Shown one piece after another: positions 1 through 7,038 of a DNA stretch of 13,215 bases; position 1 is the stretch's first letter; each line of letters opens with the position of its first letter. The notes beneath the pieces are model-generated. The model saw only the letters and a list, made by a program, of their open reading frames with translations, had not been told where the DNA came from and did no database searches. The DNA is taken from contig DASXTB010000119.1 of assembly GCA_036505615.1 (NCBI GenBank), positions 1 through 13,215 on the forward strand. Reading direction: 5' to 3'. A program made the position numbers and the translations under genes. Source of the DNA: DASXTB01 sp036505615. Its GTDB lineage: Bacteria; Acidobacteriota; UBA6911; JACQSX01.

Positions 1-327
1 ATATAGGTCCACTCCCAGGTTGAGCCGAGCCACGAAGTTCGATGGCACGCTGTAGAAGTCATGAGCATCGTTCAGGCTCGCGACGTAGGACACCACGACC
101 TCGTAAAAATCCAGGTCATCCTTTGTGGCGCGGATCTTGTCCAGCCACGGGGCGATGTTGAGCAGATCGAACCCAAGCGCGTCCCGCTTCCATTCATAAG
201 GTCCGTAGTTCTTGTTGTAAACTCCCGCGACATTCCGGAAGTCTGAAATCTTTTGGTCCACAGTGAGCTGGCCAAACGCGACGGTCGTCGTAAGCGCCAG
301 CACAATCGCCTTGCATAGATGGTGCAT
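1..327 (-). CDS. Exported S41-family (C-terminal processing-like) peptidase, 5' part only
   Basis: The frame starts at an ATG at 327 and runs open for 109 codons to the left edge, so the gene is truncated by the window and its catalytic domain is outside. An AGGGAGG Shine-Dalgarno lies 7 nt upstream. Residues 1 to about 19 look like a signal peptide (MHHLCKAIVLALTTTVAFGQ), implying export. The mature part has a helical N-terminal region with NYGPYEWKRDALGFDL and later SYVASLNDAHDFYSVPSNFV, ending in NLGVDLY. From family memory, this resembles the region before the PDZ and protease domains of S41 peptidases of the acidobacterial type, where an 'LxDxH' segment precedes the first strand. S41 enzymes cleave proteins near the C-terminus with a Ser/Lys dyad, but that part cannot be seen here. 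The exact subfamily and substrate are unknown. Confidence is good for a real exported gene and moderate for the family. Confidence 0.72.
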   Translation of the reverse strand, partial: MHHLCKAIVLALTTTVAFGQLTVDQKISDFRNVAGVYNKNYGPYEWKRDALGFDLLNIAPWLDKIRATKDDLDFYEVVVSYVASLNDAHDFYSVPSNFVARLNLGVDLY

Positions 328-472
328 CTTCGTCCCTCCCTGGAGCAAATCGGCACAGCGCCTGACTTCTGTCGCAGACGCCTGTCGGTTTTCTTTCTTA
401 TCGCTGCCCGATTTCATCACATAGAACGTGGAAAATAACTAGTTTTGCCCATAATGTGAAGCCCTATTCAAA

Positions 473-623
473 AAACCCGAAGGGTTTCGAGAGTATAGCC
501 ACATCATAAAACCACCTGACGCTGAAAGCGTCGCAGAAATTTACGGAAATTCTTCGACCCCTGCCGGGTCGGGTTGTTCCTGGTTGGATGGCCAACCGGC
601 GGCGGCGCCCGCCTAAGGCGGGC
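473..623. repeat. Cluster of five small perfect hairpins in the spacer 328-676
   Basis: This 349-bp spacer has no gene. It contains five consecutive perfect inverted repeats: AAACCC-GAA-GGGTTT (473-487), GACGCT-GAA-AGCGTC (518-532), GACCC-CTGCC-GGGTC (556-570), GGTTGG-ATGG-CCAACC (582-597) and GCCCGCC-TAA-GGCGGGC (607-623). None is followed by a T-run on either strand, so they are not ordinary intrinsic terminators. The cluster lies between the end of the VOC gene (677) and the start of the S41 peptidase gene (327), so it would be transcribed as a 3' or 5' untranslated region. It could be a dispersed repeat element or a structured RNA; function unknown. Confidence 0.5.
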
Positions 624-676
624 ATATTTATTGGACACTACATAGCGGAAAGGTACCGTCACCGCTGCTGACCTGC

Positions 677-1150
677 TTACTGCCCCTCGTATGCCTGCTC
701 TAGGCCTTTTATATCAATCTTCTTCATTTGAAGCATCGCCTTCATCACTCTCTGCGATTTTGCAGGATCAGGATCACTCATCATCTTGCCTAAAATCGTG
801 GGAGCAACTTGCCACGACAGGCCATACTTGTCTTTAAGCCAGCCGCATTGTACTTTCTTTCCGCCTTCGGAGAGTCTTTCCCAATACCTGTCTACTTCTT
901 CCTGCGTTTCGCAATTCACGACAAACGATATGGCCTCTGTGAATTTAAACTGCGGACCACCGTTTAACGCCATGAATTCTTGTCCGTCGAGCTCGAATGT
1001 TGCCGTCATTACCGTTCCCTTCGGTCCGGGTCCAGCTTCTCCATAGCGAGCAATCTTTATCACTTTCGAATTTTTAAAAATGGAGGTGTAAAAATTTACT
1101 GCCTCTTCGGCTTGATTATCGAACCACAAAAATGGAGTGATTTTTGGCAT
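677..1150 (-). CDS. VOC-superfamily PhnB-like protein (3-demethylubiquinone 3-methyltransferase-like family)
   Basis: A 157-residue protein beginning MPKITPFLWFDNQAEEAVNF. The frame stays open to 1237, but I choose the ATG at 1150: family members begin with this first beta strand, and an AAGGAG sits 8 nt upstream. The pattern is that of the PF06983 branch of the vicinal-oxygen-chelate fold: a first beta-alpha-beta module (residues 1-60: FYTSIF, GTVMTATFELDGQEFMALNGG), a second module (about 68-120: EAISFVVNCETQEEVDRYW) and a signature CGWLKDKYGLSWQVAP followed by a helical tail. Despite its historical name this family is not an established methyltransferase, and most members have no assigned substrate. 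It is monocistronic by spacing. The family call is firm; the biochemical role is unknown. Confidence 0.88.
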   Translation of the reverse strand: MPKITPFLWFDNQAEEAVNFYTSIFKNSKVIKIARYGEAGPGPKGTVMTATFELDGQEFMALNGGPQFKFTEAISFVVNCETQEEVDRYWERLSEGGKKVQCGWLKDKYGLSWQVAPTILGKMMSDPDPAKSQRVMKAMLQMKKIDIKGLEQAYEGQ

Positions 1151-1190
1151 ATGGTTTGACTCCTTGTGAAATGTCCCCAGCTCTTGAGTA

Positions 1191-1212
1191 GAGACGGCCC
1201 TCAGGCCGTCTC
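1191..1212. repeat. GAGACGGCC hairpin, copy 1
   Basis: A perfect 9-bp inverted repeat, GAGACGGCC (1191-1199) and GGCCGTCTC (1204-1212), with loop CTCA. The identical stem with a different loop recurs at 10650-10671, and a GAGACGCC variant at 10695-10716. Three copies in intergenic DNA, with no adjacent T-run, point to a dispersed palindromic repeat of REP type rather than a terminator. Confidence 0.7.
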
Positions 1213-1396
1213 TCCGCTCCCAAATATTACCGGGCATCCTGTCTTGTCGTCTTTAGTGCAGATTATTCCTATCACAATGAACAACGAGCGCGTAGCCACT
1301 TCGCGGCTGATAGCCCGCTGCAGGCGGGCGCTCAGAGTGTGGCCCAGGGCGAAGCGCAGCTGTAGCCCTGGTCTAGCGAGATAGTATTAGTACCAG

Positions 1397-1613
1397 CCCG
1401 CCCTTGGCCCGGATTATTCGTGAATTAAAAGAACTAGCCACGGATTTACGCTGATTACACGGATAAGTTCGGGGTCGGGGGATGGGCGCGATGAACTGCT
1501 TCGCACGTCACACTGCAAGTCGGTGCCCATCCCCCGACCCCGAACTTATCCGCGTAAATCCGTGTAATCTGTGGCCCGTTCTTTCGGTTCACGAATTATA
1601 CGGGTTGGGCGGG
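1397..1613. repeat. 217-bp inverted-repeat element with long nested arms
   Basis: The central arms are a perfect 27-bp inverted repeat (1461-1487 and 1525-1551; core GTTCGGGGTCGGGGGATGGG) around a 37-nt loop. Outside them the arms continue imperfectly. CCACGGATTTACGCTGATTA (from 1438) opposes the complement of AAATCCGTGTAATCTGTGG (ending 1574), then ATTCGTGAATTAAAAGAAC opposes GTTCTTTCGGTTCACGAAT, and the ends are CCCGCCC (1397-1403) and GGGCGGG (1607-1613). The element has no ORF resembling a transposase. It could be a MITE-like or extended REP/BIME element; no target-site duplication is obvious. Confidence 0.65.
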
Positions 1614-1711
1614 TGGCAGATGGTTAGAGGTTTGCGAAAATCCTTCTGCCGCCCGCCCCGCTTAGCGGCACGGGCTTTCAACTATTTAAAGAATCTCGCC
1701 TGCCCCGAATC

Positions 1712-3211
1712 TCAATGCTTCGGTTGCTCACGCTGTCGCACAGCAGGCTTTCCTTCCGCAATATTTTGATAGGTGTCGGGGCGTCGTTCCTTGGGATAGA
1801 GATTTTTCCATTCGCCGTAACCACGGACTGACAGCCAGCGCTCAAAGGTACGCTGGTCGAGATCAATTTCAGACATCACCATGCCGCTTTTGCCGCCTGT
1901 ATCTGCAAGGATGTGCCCGTTCGGGTCGATGATAAGACTTCGCTTATCGGTATAAATCGACGCAATCAAAAAGACAGAATTATCGATGGCCCGGGCCCGG
2001 GCAACGATATCCCACTGGTACCCCTCGCCTCGACCATCTCCCCAGATGGGAAGGAAGATGATCTCTGCGCCTTTCTGGGCCAGGGTCCTGACGACTTCAG
2101 GGAAAAAATTGTCATAACAGATCTGCAGACCGATCGTTCCAAAATCCGTCTTAAAGACAGGATAGCTGTCACCAGGAGTGAGGCCCCCACTGATCTCCGT
2201 TTCCGGAAGATGGGTTTTGCGGTACTTGCCCACAATGTCACCGTTTCGTCCGATCAGCAGTGATGTGTTGTAAACCAGCGTCCCTTCTCTCTCGTAGATG
2301 CCGGCGACGATGTACATACGATAGGTTTTGGCTACCTGGCCCAGGATCCGGCTGGTGGGACCGCTGACGGGCTCGGCAACGTCGGCATACTGCTTGCCGG
2401 TGGAGACCACGGTGATTCCTTCGCCCAGACAAAGCATGTCTGCCCCTGCCTTTCCCGCTTCCGCCGCCTTTTCGGCGTAGAACTGCCGGTTTTTCTCCGG
2501 CGTGGAAGGAACAGGAGGCTGATAACTCACGGTTGCCACTTTAATCTTGCGATGCGGCGGAGTGGCCACTTCCTCAACGCTTATGTCATCCCACCAGACA
2601 GTGCCCGCCTTCGACCACTGGAGCACCAGTTCAATGTCAATGCTTCGGGCGCTGCGGGGCGCAGTTAAGACTTGCTCTGCTTTTCGCCAGTCTGCGTCCT
2701 CGCCGGACGGGAGGATGTATTCTTTCAATACTTCCCGGCCTTTTTCATCATTCCAACTGATCCTGACTGTCACGCTTTTGTCGATGGATTCGACATCCTT
2801 GGTCTTGAAGTAACAGCGTATTCGATAACTCTTGTCGCCCAGAAAATCGGTGCCTGGGATGCTCAGGGCGGTGGGCGACTCGCCGGTAACTGGATGATTG
2901 CTCGCCTGGATTCCCTTGACCGTGGTTGCCCAGTAGCCAAATGTGCCGGGACTCCCAATGGCGGTGAGCTTTGCCGCGTATCGGCCAGAGTGGACCACTT
3001 TGGAATCGATTTCGAAAACCGGCGCAATCTCTTCTCGCGGAAATCCTTTGCGCCAGCCAGACGGGGTTTCCCCGCCTTGGTCGATGATCTCAAAACCGGG
3101 ATTCTGGACCAGATTGCGACTGCCTGTGTCCTGGCCCAAAACTCCTGGGATCGAAGTCACAGTGATCAACAGCGCAATAGAAGTAATGCCAGTCATTGAT
3201 AACTTGTTCAC
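1712..3211 (-). CDS. Secreted carbon-nitrogen hydrolase (nitrilase superfamily) with N-terminal CBM-like domain
   Basis: I start this 499-residue protein at the GTG at 3211 because AAGGAGG lies 6-7 nt upstream and the next residues form a clean signal peptide (about 1-26, ending GVLGQ). The frame is open to 3346, but the extra N-terminus looks non-coding, and an internal ATG at 3196 is also possible. Residues about 32-215 look like a jelly-roll carbohydrate-binding-type module (NLVQNPGFE at its start, WWDDISVEEV at its end). Residues about 222-470 are a nitrilase-superfamily domain with the catalytic triad in place: Glu264 in CLGEGI, Lys332 in YRKTHLP and Cys365 in LQICYDNFFPE. The family hydrolyses nitriles, amides or carbamoyl compounds. 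Export plus a binding module suggests an amidase acting on an extracellular or periplasmic polymer or conjugate, which is inference. It stands alone, with long spacers on both sides. Confidence 0.9.
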   Translation of the reverse strand: MNKLSMTGITSIALLITVTSIPGVLGQDTGSRNLVQNPGFEIIDQGGETPSGWRKGFPREEIAPVFEIDSKVVHSGRYAAKLTAIGSPGTFGYWATTVKGIQASNHPVTGESPTALSIPGTDFLGDKSYRIRCYFKTKDVESIDKSVTVRISWNDEKGREVLKEYILPSGEDADWRKAEQVLTAPRSARSIDIELVLQWSKAGTVWWDDISVEEVATPPHRKIKVATVSYQPPVPSTPEKNRQFYAEKAAEAGKAGADMLCLGEGITVVSTGKQYADVAEPVSGPTSRILGQVAKTYRMYIVAGIYEREGTLVYNTSLLIGRNGDIVGKYRKTHLPETEISGGLTPGDSYPVFKTDFGTIGLQICYDNFFPEVVRTLAQKGAEIIFLPIWGDGRGEGYQWDIVARARAIDNSVFLIASIYTDKRSLIIDPNGHILADTGGKSGMVMSEIDLDQRTFERWLSVRGYGEWKNLYPKERRPDTYQNIAEGKPAVRQREQPKH

Positions 3212-3594
3212 GTTTATCCTCCTTGTGCCCGGATTGGGCACTGCCGCGTTCTCCAGCCGAAACGCTGAGGTGATTATCTCAAAACTATGAACCACGGGGA
3301 CACGGAACATTGCGATGACTCTTTTGCTTACAAGATTTGGTGGCAAATCAACTGCCGAACGATCCGTTGCGGCCGGCCGGGGCCGCCATCCTGATTCCTC
3401 GTAGCAAGACCTACCTGTAAAATCTTATTCGCTGGAATTCCGTGCTTGCAGATTTTCCAGGATGTTACACTGACGGCTCCTTAATGCATAACAGGCACGG
3501 TTGCGGCCTCACTCGAGCCTCACAAGGGGATGTAGAAGGCTGATGGCGCGCGTACAAAAGCAAAACGTCAAGTCATCCATGGTCGAATGATCTC
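3212..3594. other. Divergent intergenic region between the nitrilase and DUF2461 genes
   Basis: This 383-bp stretch must hold promoters for both neighbours, since the genes point away from each other. I see no ORF and no convincing -35/-10 pair. A short copy of a common repeat class (ACCACGGGGACACGG) lies at 3291-3305, and a GC palindrome-rich patch (GCGGCCGGCCGGGGCCGC) near 3366-3383. Nothing else stands out. Confidence 0.5.
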
Positions 3595-4245
3595 ATGTCA
3601 AGGCAAACACGCTTCGCCGGACGATTCAACGGCTTCCCGCACGAGGCGTTCGATTTTTTCGAACAGCTCGCGCTTAACAACAATCGCGACTGGTTCCAGG
3701 CCCATCGGGAAGTATACGAGCGGGCCTGCCGCGAACCGATGAAACAGCTGGTCGCTGAACTTGATGCGAACCCCGCAAGCACGAAGATCTCGCGCATCAA
3801 CCGCGACCTGCGCTTTTCCCGCGACAAGTCGCCCTACCGCACGTACATCGCCGCCGGCGTGCGTGGGAACTACATCTCGCTCTCGAAGGCGGGCGTCTAC
3901 GTAGGCGCCGGGATCTACAAGCCGGAACCTGCCGCCCTGCAGCGGTTTCGCAGCGCCATCGACAGCAATCTGTCGGGAAGGCCGCTGCAGAGAATTGTCA
4001 CGTCACTGCGGCGAAAAGGCTATCACGTCGACACGCACGAAAGGCTGACGTCGGCACCGCGCGGGTACTCCGCCGGCCATCCTCGGATCGAGCTGCTGCG
4101 CATGAAGGGGATCTTCGCCGGCAAGACGTTTGCGCCCGCGGCGTGGTTATCGACTCGCAGTGGGCTCCAGCGCATCAGGCGGGTCGTGAAAGACGTCAGA
4201 CCTCTTACTGACTGGCTTCAAAAACACGTTGGCGCACGCCACTAG
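3595..4245 (+). CDS. DUF2461 / TIGR02453 family protein
   Basis: A 216-residue cytoplasmic protein and the only plus-strand gene here. The ATG at 3595 is the only usable start: a TGA lies in frame at 3541 with no GTG, TTG or ATG between. There is no clear Shine-Dalgarno, so initiation may be weak or leaderless. Family marks are the N-terminal segment with FDFFEQLALNNNRDWFQAHR (about 19-38) and the central RDLRFSRDKSPYRT (70-83), both hallmarks of the DUF2461 family, followed by GVYVGAGIYKPEP and a basic C-terminal half. Length matches the family (about 210-230 residues). No biochemical function is established. It converges on the minus-strand tRNA-Asn with a 23-bp gap. Confidence 0.9.
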   Translation: MSRQTRFAGRFNGFPHEAFDFFEQLALNNNRDWFQAHREVYERACREPMKQLVAELDANPASTKISRINRDLRFSRDKSPYRTYIAAGVRGNYISLSKAGVYVGAGIYKPEPAALQRFRSAIDSNLSGRPLQRIVTSLRRKGYHVDTHERLTSAPRGYSAGHPRIELLRMKGIFAGKTFAPAAWLSTRSGLQRIRRVVKDVRPLTDWLQKHVGARH

Positions 4246-4268
4246 CGGTCTATACATTATTGCAGAGG

Positions 4269-4343
4269 TGGCTCCTGAGGTAGGACTCGAACCTACAACC
4301 CTCCGGTTAACAGCCGGATGCTCTGCCATTGAGCTACTCAGGA
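4269..4343 (-). tRNA. tRNA-Asn (anticodon GTT), CCA encoded
   Basis: Read on the minus strand this folds as a complete cloverleaf. The acceptor TCCTGAG pairs with CTCAGGA. The D stem is GCTC/GAGC with loop AATGGCA. The anticodon stem TCCGG/CCGGA carries loop CTGTTAA (anticodon GTT), followed by a 5-nt variable region. The T stem GTAGG/CCTAC carries loop TTCGAGT. The discriminator is G and the 3' CCA is encoded. All stems are perfect, so the gene looks functional. It sits 3' to 3' with the DUF2461 gene. Confidence 0.97.
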
Positions 4344-4414
4344 GCAGTGGCGAAAAGGAATGTTTTTAACCTGCCAGCGCGGCGCCCGTCAATGGGTTTC
4401 TGGAGTACCCTGTT

Positions 4415-4612
4415 GGCAGTGTCCAGTTGCCAGTTGCCAGTTCCCGGTGATCATTGCCCCCCGCTCAGTTCTCAGTTCCGAGTCAGTACCCGACTTGTAT
4501 TGATCTATGCCCGCTTTCCCAGAGCACCGGAAACGGGCCTTCGAACACAGAGCACTCAGCACTGAGCACTGGGAACCGAGAACTGGCAACTGGGCACTGG
4601 GAACTGGGAACT
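4415..4612. repeat. Opposed arrays of ACTGGGAACTGG-type degenerate repeats
   Basis: The left arm (about 4415-4485) repeats the CCAGTTG/CTCAGTT sense and the right arm (about 4546-4612) the complementary CACTGGGAACTGGGAACT sense, so the two can fold back on each other. It fills most of the spacer between the tRNA gene and the bacilliredoxin stop codon. Units are 7-10 bp and diverged. No gene is visible. Confidence 0.6.
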
Positions 4613-4616
4613 AGCT

Positions 4617-5045
4617 TCAGTTCTTGGCGCAGTGTTGATCGAACGCGTCAGTAAGAATCCGGGCAATTTGCTGCGCTTCTCTGCCTTCAATCTGGTGGCG
4701 GTGCAACATGAAGACAGGCTGGCCGCTCTTAAATAATACAACCGAAGGCGAAGAGGGCGGATACTCGGCAAAATAGGAGCGCGCCCGCTCTGTCGCCTCC
4801 AAGTCCTGACCGGCAAAAACCGTCGTGATCAGATCCGGCTTGACCGAATGCTGCAGCGCCATCACTATGCCGGGCCTGGCTTTGCCCGCAGCGCAGCCGC
4901 AGACCGAGTTGACCACAATCATCAGGGTCTTACCTTTGGCTTCTTCTATTGCCGCATCTACTTCGGCGGCCGTTCGCAGTTCTTTTACACCCACGCGCGT
5001 TAAGTCTTCCCGCATGGGATGAATCATTAGTTCAGGATAAGGCAC
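4617..5045 (-). CDS. BrxA/BrxB-family bacilliredoxin (DUF1094)
   Basis: A 142-residue thioredoxin-fold protein. I use the GTG at 5045 because GGAGG lies 7 nt upstream and the N-terminus PYPELMIHPMREDLTRVGV matches the conserved start of the family. The redox motif Cys49-Gly-Cys51 sits in VVNSVCGCAAGKARP, the CGC signature of YphP/YqiW-type proteins, and LITTVFAGQDLEATERAR and the FMLHRHQIEGR region are also typical. In Bacillus these proteins remove bacillithiol from S-bacillithiolated proteins. Whether this organism makes bacillithiol cannot be judged from the window, but presence of the gene makes it plausible. The protein is cytoplasmic and single-domain. The gene appears to be its own transcription unit. 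Confidence 0.93.
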   Translation of the reverse strand: MPYPELMIHPMREDLTRVGVKELRTAAEVDAAIEEAKGKTLMIVVNSVCGCAAGKARPGIVMALQHSVKPDLITTVFAGQDLEATERARSYFAEYPPSSPSVVLFKSGQPVFMLHRHQIEGREAQQIARILTDAFDQHCAKN

Positions 5046-5337
5046 GTTTTTCCTCCGTTTTTTTTAACTCTTACGCTACACCTATAGGTTACAGGTTTGA
5101 GTGACAACCCGCAAGTCTTGGTAAAGATCAGTGGATTGGCTTTGAAATAGAAAGGGCACTTGGATGGTGCGAAAATTCAAGCGTTTCCGAAGCCGGCGAG
5201 AGGTTCACTCACCGCAGAGCACGCAGGGTGCGCCGAGGTAGGCAGAGATTCGTTAATGGAGTCAGGACCGTCAGGCACGGAACTTCGATCGATCAAAAAA
5301 AAGATGGTTTGAGTTCAGACATGGGAGTGTCCGCTTG

Positions 5338-6825
5338 CTAACGGGCGTGTTGCCCAAATTGGTCGCCATCTGTAGGGGCGGCTCGCGAGGCAGACGGCCG
5401 AAAACGATCGGCAAGCATGCCTGCGGCGAACGTCACCGTGGATCCAATCAGCACGTACCACTGCCAGGAAATTGACGTGAAGGCGCGTACTGAGAGCATC
5501 ACCGCGATCCCGGCCAGCAGCCCGCCCAGGGCGCTTGACTGGCGTACCGGACGGCGCCGGCTCCCCAGTAGAAAGACTCCCAGAATAGGACCATTGGTAA
5601 ACGAGGCAATCCCCAGCACCTCGTTGACCACCATTTTCGAAAGCTGGATGGCCAGAATGGCAACCCCGATCTGCACCAGCCCCCAGGTCGCCGTCAGCCA
5701 GCGGGACACTTGCAAATAGTGGCCTTCACCGCGGCTCGGATTTAGAGGACGATAGAAATCGACTACCGACGTTGACGCGGAAGAATTCAAAGAGGAAGAA
5801 AGCGTGCTCATTGCGGCTGCAAAAATGGCGGCCACCACAAGACCTACAACGCCGGCTGGAAGCTGGGTGACGATAAAGTGTGGAAAGATTCTGTCCGGCG
5901 CAGAGGCTACTTCCCGCGGTAACAAGTTCGACTGATAGAAAAGAAATAACATCACTCCGATGAGCAGAAACAGCAGGAACTGGGTGAAGATGACCACGCC
6001 GCTGAACAGCAGTGCGCCGGTCGCCTGCCGCTGGTTCTTGGCGCACAAATAACGCTGCACCATCAGCTGATCGGTCCCGTGCGTCGCGGTGGTGAGAAAA
6101 GCCCCGCCGATGATCCCTGACCAAAACGTGTAACTCTTGCTCAGCGAAAAGGTGAAATCCCACCAGTTCAATTTCCCTGCCATCGAGGCGGCAGCCCATA
6201 CTCCGGCTACTCCGCCGGCGATGTCGGCTGCCAGAATCCAGGCGGCGGCGATGGCGCCAATCAGATAAATGAAAAGCTGGATCACATCGGTCCAAATAAC
6301 TGCCGACATTCCTCCGAGATAGGTATAAAGAATAGTGACCGCCCCCATGATCAAAATCGACGTCACATCGCCCCATCCAGTCAGCGCCACCAGCACAACG
6401 GCCGTAGCATACAGGCGAAAGCCATCGGCCAGCGATCGAGTCAGCAAAAACAGCGAAGCCGCCGCGCGTTTGACTGCTCCGCCGAACTTCTGATCCAGTA
6501 CCTGATAGACCGTGAACAGCTCTCCTTTGAAATAAAGCGGAAGCAGCAGCCAGACAATCACCAGGCGGCCGATCATGTAACCAATCACCAGTTGCATGAA
6601 GCGGAAGTCATTGAGGAATGCAAAACCGGGAACGCTGATGAAGGTGACTGTGCTGGTTTCGGTAGCGACAATCGAAAACGAGATGGCCCACCAGGGAACA
6701 TCTCGATCACTCAGGAAATAGTCACGGATATCTTTCTGCTTGCGGCCAAAGTAGTAACCGAAAAGGACTACTCCCAGCATGTAGACCACGATGACGGCCA
6801 GATCGACTGTGCGTAGCGTGGGCAT
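5338..6825 (-). CDS. Sodium:solute symporter family (SSS) transporter
   Basis: A 495-residue polytopic inner-membrane protein with about 13 hydrophobic segments. SSS signatures are visible: VPWWAISFSIVATETSTVTF (43-62, first core helix), GGMSAVIWTDVIQLFIY (171-187), GTDQLMVQRYLCAKN (250-264) and AAMSTLSSSLNSSAS (337-351), whose serines correspond to the conserved sodium-site helix of LeuT-fold SSS proteins. It therefore couples Na+ influx to uptake of an organic solute such as a sugar, carboxylate or similar; the substrate is not readable from sequence. The C-terminus is short and polar, with no attached kinase or regulatory domain. The ATG at 6825 fits the family N-terminus (TVDLAVIVVYMLGVVLFGYY) but has no Shine-Dalgarno; instead a 7-bp tandem repeat runs right up to it. 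A run of eight T follows the stop by about 40 nt without a clear stem. Confidence 0.94.
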   Translation of the reverse strand: MPTLRTVDLAVIVVYMLGVVLFGYYFGRKQKDIRDYFLSDRDVPWWAISFSIVATETSTVTFISVPGFAFLNDFRFMQLVIGYMIGRLVIVWLLLPLYFKGELFTVYQVLDQKFGGAVKRAAASLFLLTRSLADGFRLYATAVVLVALTGWGDVTSILIMGAVTILYTYLGGMSAVIWTDVIQLFIYLIGAIAAAWILAADIAGGVAGVWAAASMAGKLNWWDFTFSLSKSYTFWSGIIGGAFLTTATHGTDQLMVQRYLCAKNQRQATGALLFSGVVIFTQFLLFLLIGVMLFLFYQSNLLPREVASAPDRIFPHFIVTQLPAGVVGLVVAAIFAAAMSTLSSSLNSSASTSVVDFYRPLNPSRGEGHYLQVSRWLTATWGLVQIGVAILAIQLSKMVVNEVLGIASFTNGPILGVFLLGSRRRPVRQSSALGGLLAGIAVMLSVRAFTSISWQWYVLIGSTVTFAAGMLADRFRPSASRAAPTDGDQFGQHAR

Positions 6826-6899
6826 GGTGGGTGTTGGGTGTTAGGTGTTGGGTGTTGGTGTTAGGTGTTAGGTGTTGGGTGTCGAGTGTCAGGTGTCGG
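6826..6899. repeat. 7-bp tandem repeat (GGTGTTR)n abutting the symporter start codon
   Basis: About ten copies of a heptamer (GTGTTGG or GTGTTAG on plus; AACACCY on minus) run from the base next to the symporter ATG to 6899, with one short unit and some GTGTCGA/GTGTCAG variants at the far end. The array replaces the expected ribosome-binding site region. Copy number could vary by slippage. Confidence 0.75.
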
Positions 6900-6947
6900 A
6901 ACCTGGGAAATAATTCACCGCGCAGCCCAGCCGCGGTAACCAAAACT

Positions 6948-7013
6948 GCCACGAAGGCACGAAGCCACGAAGTTATTTTTCTGATTAGCTTCGCGTCATC
7001 GTGTCTTCGTGGC
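6948..7013. repeat. Inverted CCACGAAGGCACGAAG-class repeat
   Basis: The left arm GCCACGAAGGCACGAAGCCA (from 6948, ending 6972) and the right arm (6989-7013, ending GTGTCTTCGTGGC) match in 21 of 25 positions around a 16-nt AT-rich loop. It lies just past the end of the epimerase-like gene (stop at 7039-7041) and could act as a 3'-end hairpin. There is no T-run, so terminator activity is doubtful. Confidence 0.6.
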
Positions 7014-7038
7014 GAGCCAAGAAATCGCCTCAAATCAA

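Larger units (their letters stand above)
1151..1711. other. Gene-free spacer of about 560 bp rich in inverted repeats
   Basis: No convincing coding frame is present. From left to right it holds a 9-bp-stem GAGACGGCC hairpin (1191-1212), a GCCCGC/GCGGGC hairpin (1313-1329), a large inverted-repeat element (1397-1613), an inverted partner of that element's right end (TCTGCCGCCCGCCC, 1645-1658, against 1607-1620), and a small GC-rich stem at 1651-1675. ORFs across this stretch are short and owe their openness to the repeats. Confidence 0.7.

Noticed and set aside
72..356. 94-codon minus-strand ORF at the left edge
   Set aside because: It is out of frame with the better-supported S41-like frame starting at 327, and its arginine-rich, tryptophan-rich product is typical of a shadow frame.
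1151..1237. N-terminal extension of the VOC gene up to 1237
   Set aside because: The extension overlaps a palindromic repeat, family members start at MPKIT, and AAGGAG lies just before the ATG at 1150.
2672..3199. 175-codon plus-strand ORF opposite the nitrilase gene
   Set aside because: It is the antisense shadow of a gene with an intact catalytic triad and signal peptide; it has no domain of its own.
3212..3346. N-terminal extension of the nitrilase gene up to 3346
   Set aside because: AAGGAGG directly precedes the GTG at 3211 and a clean signal peptide begins there; the extension would bury the signal peptide.
4269..4343. tRNA-Asn as an integration (att) site for a mobile element
   Set aside because: No repeated tRNA 3' end, integrase or phage gene is present in the window.
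5280..5337. Run of eight T (minus strand) after the symporter gene as an intrinsic terminator
   Set aside because: No convincing GC-rich stem precedes the T-run.
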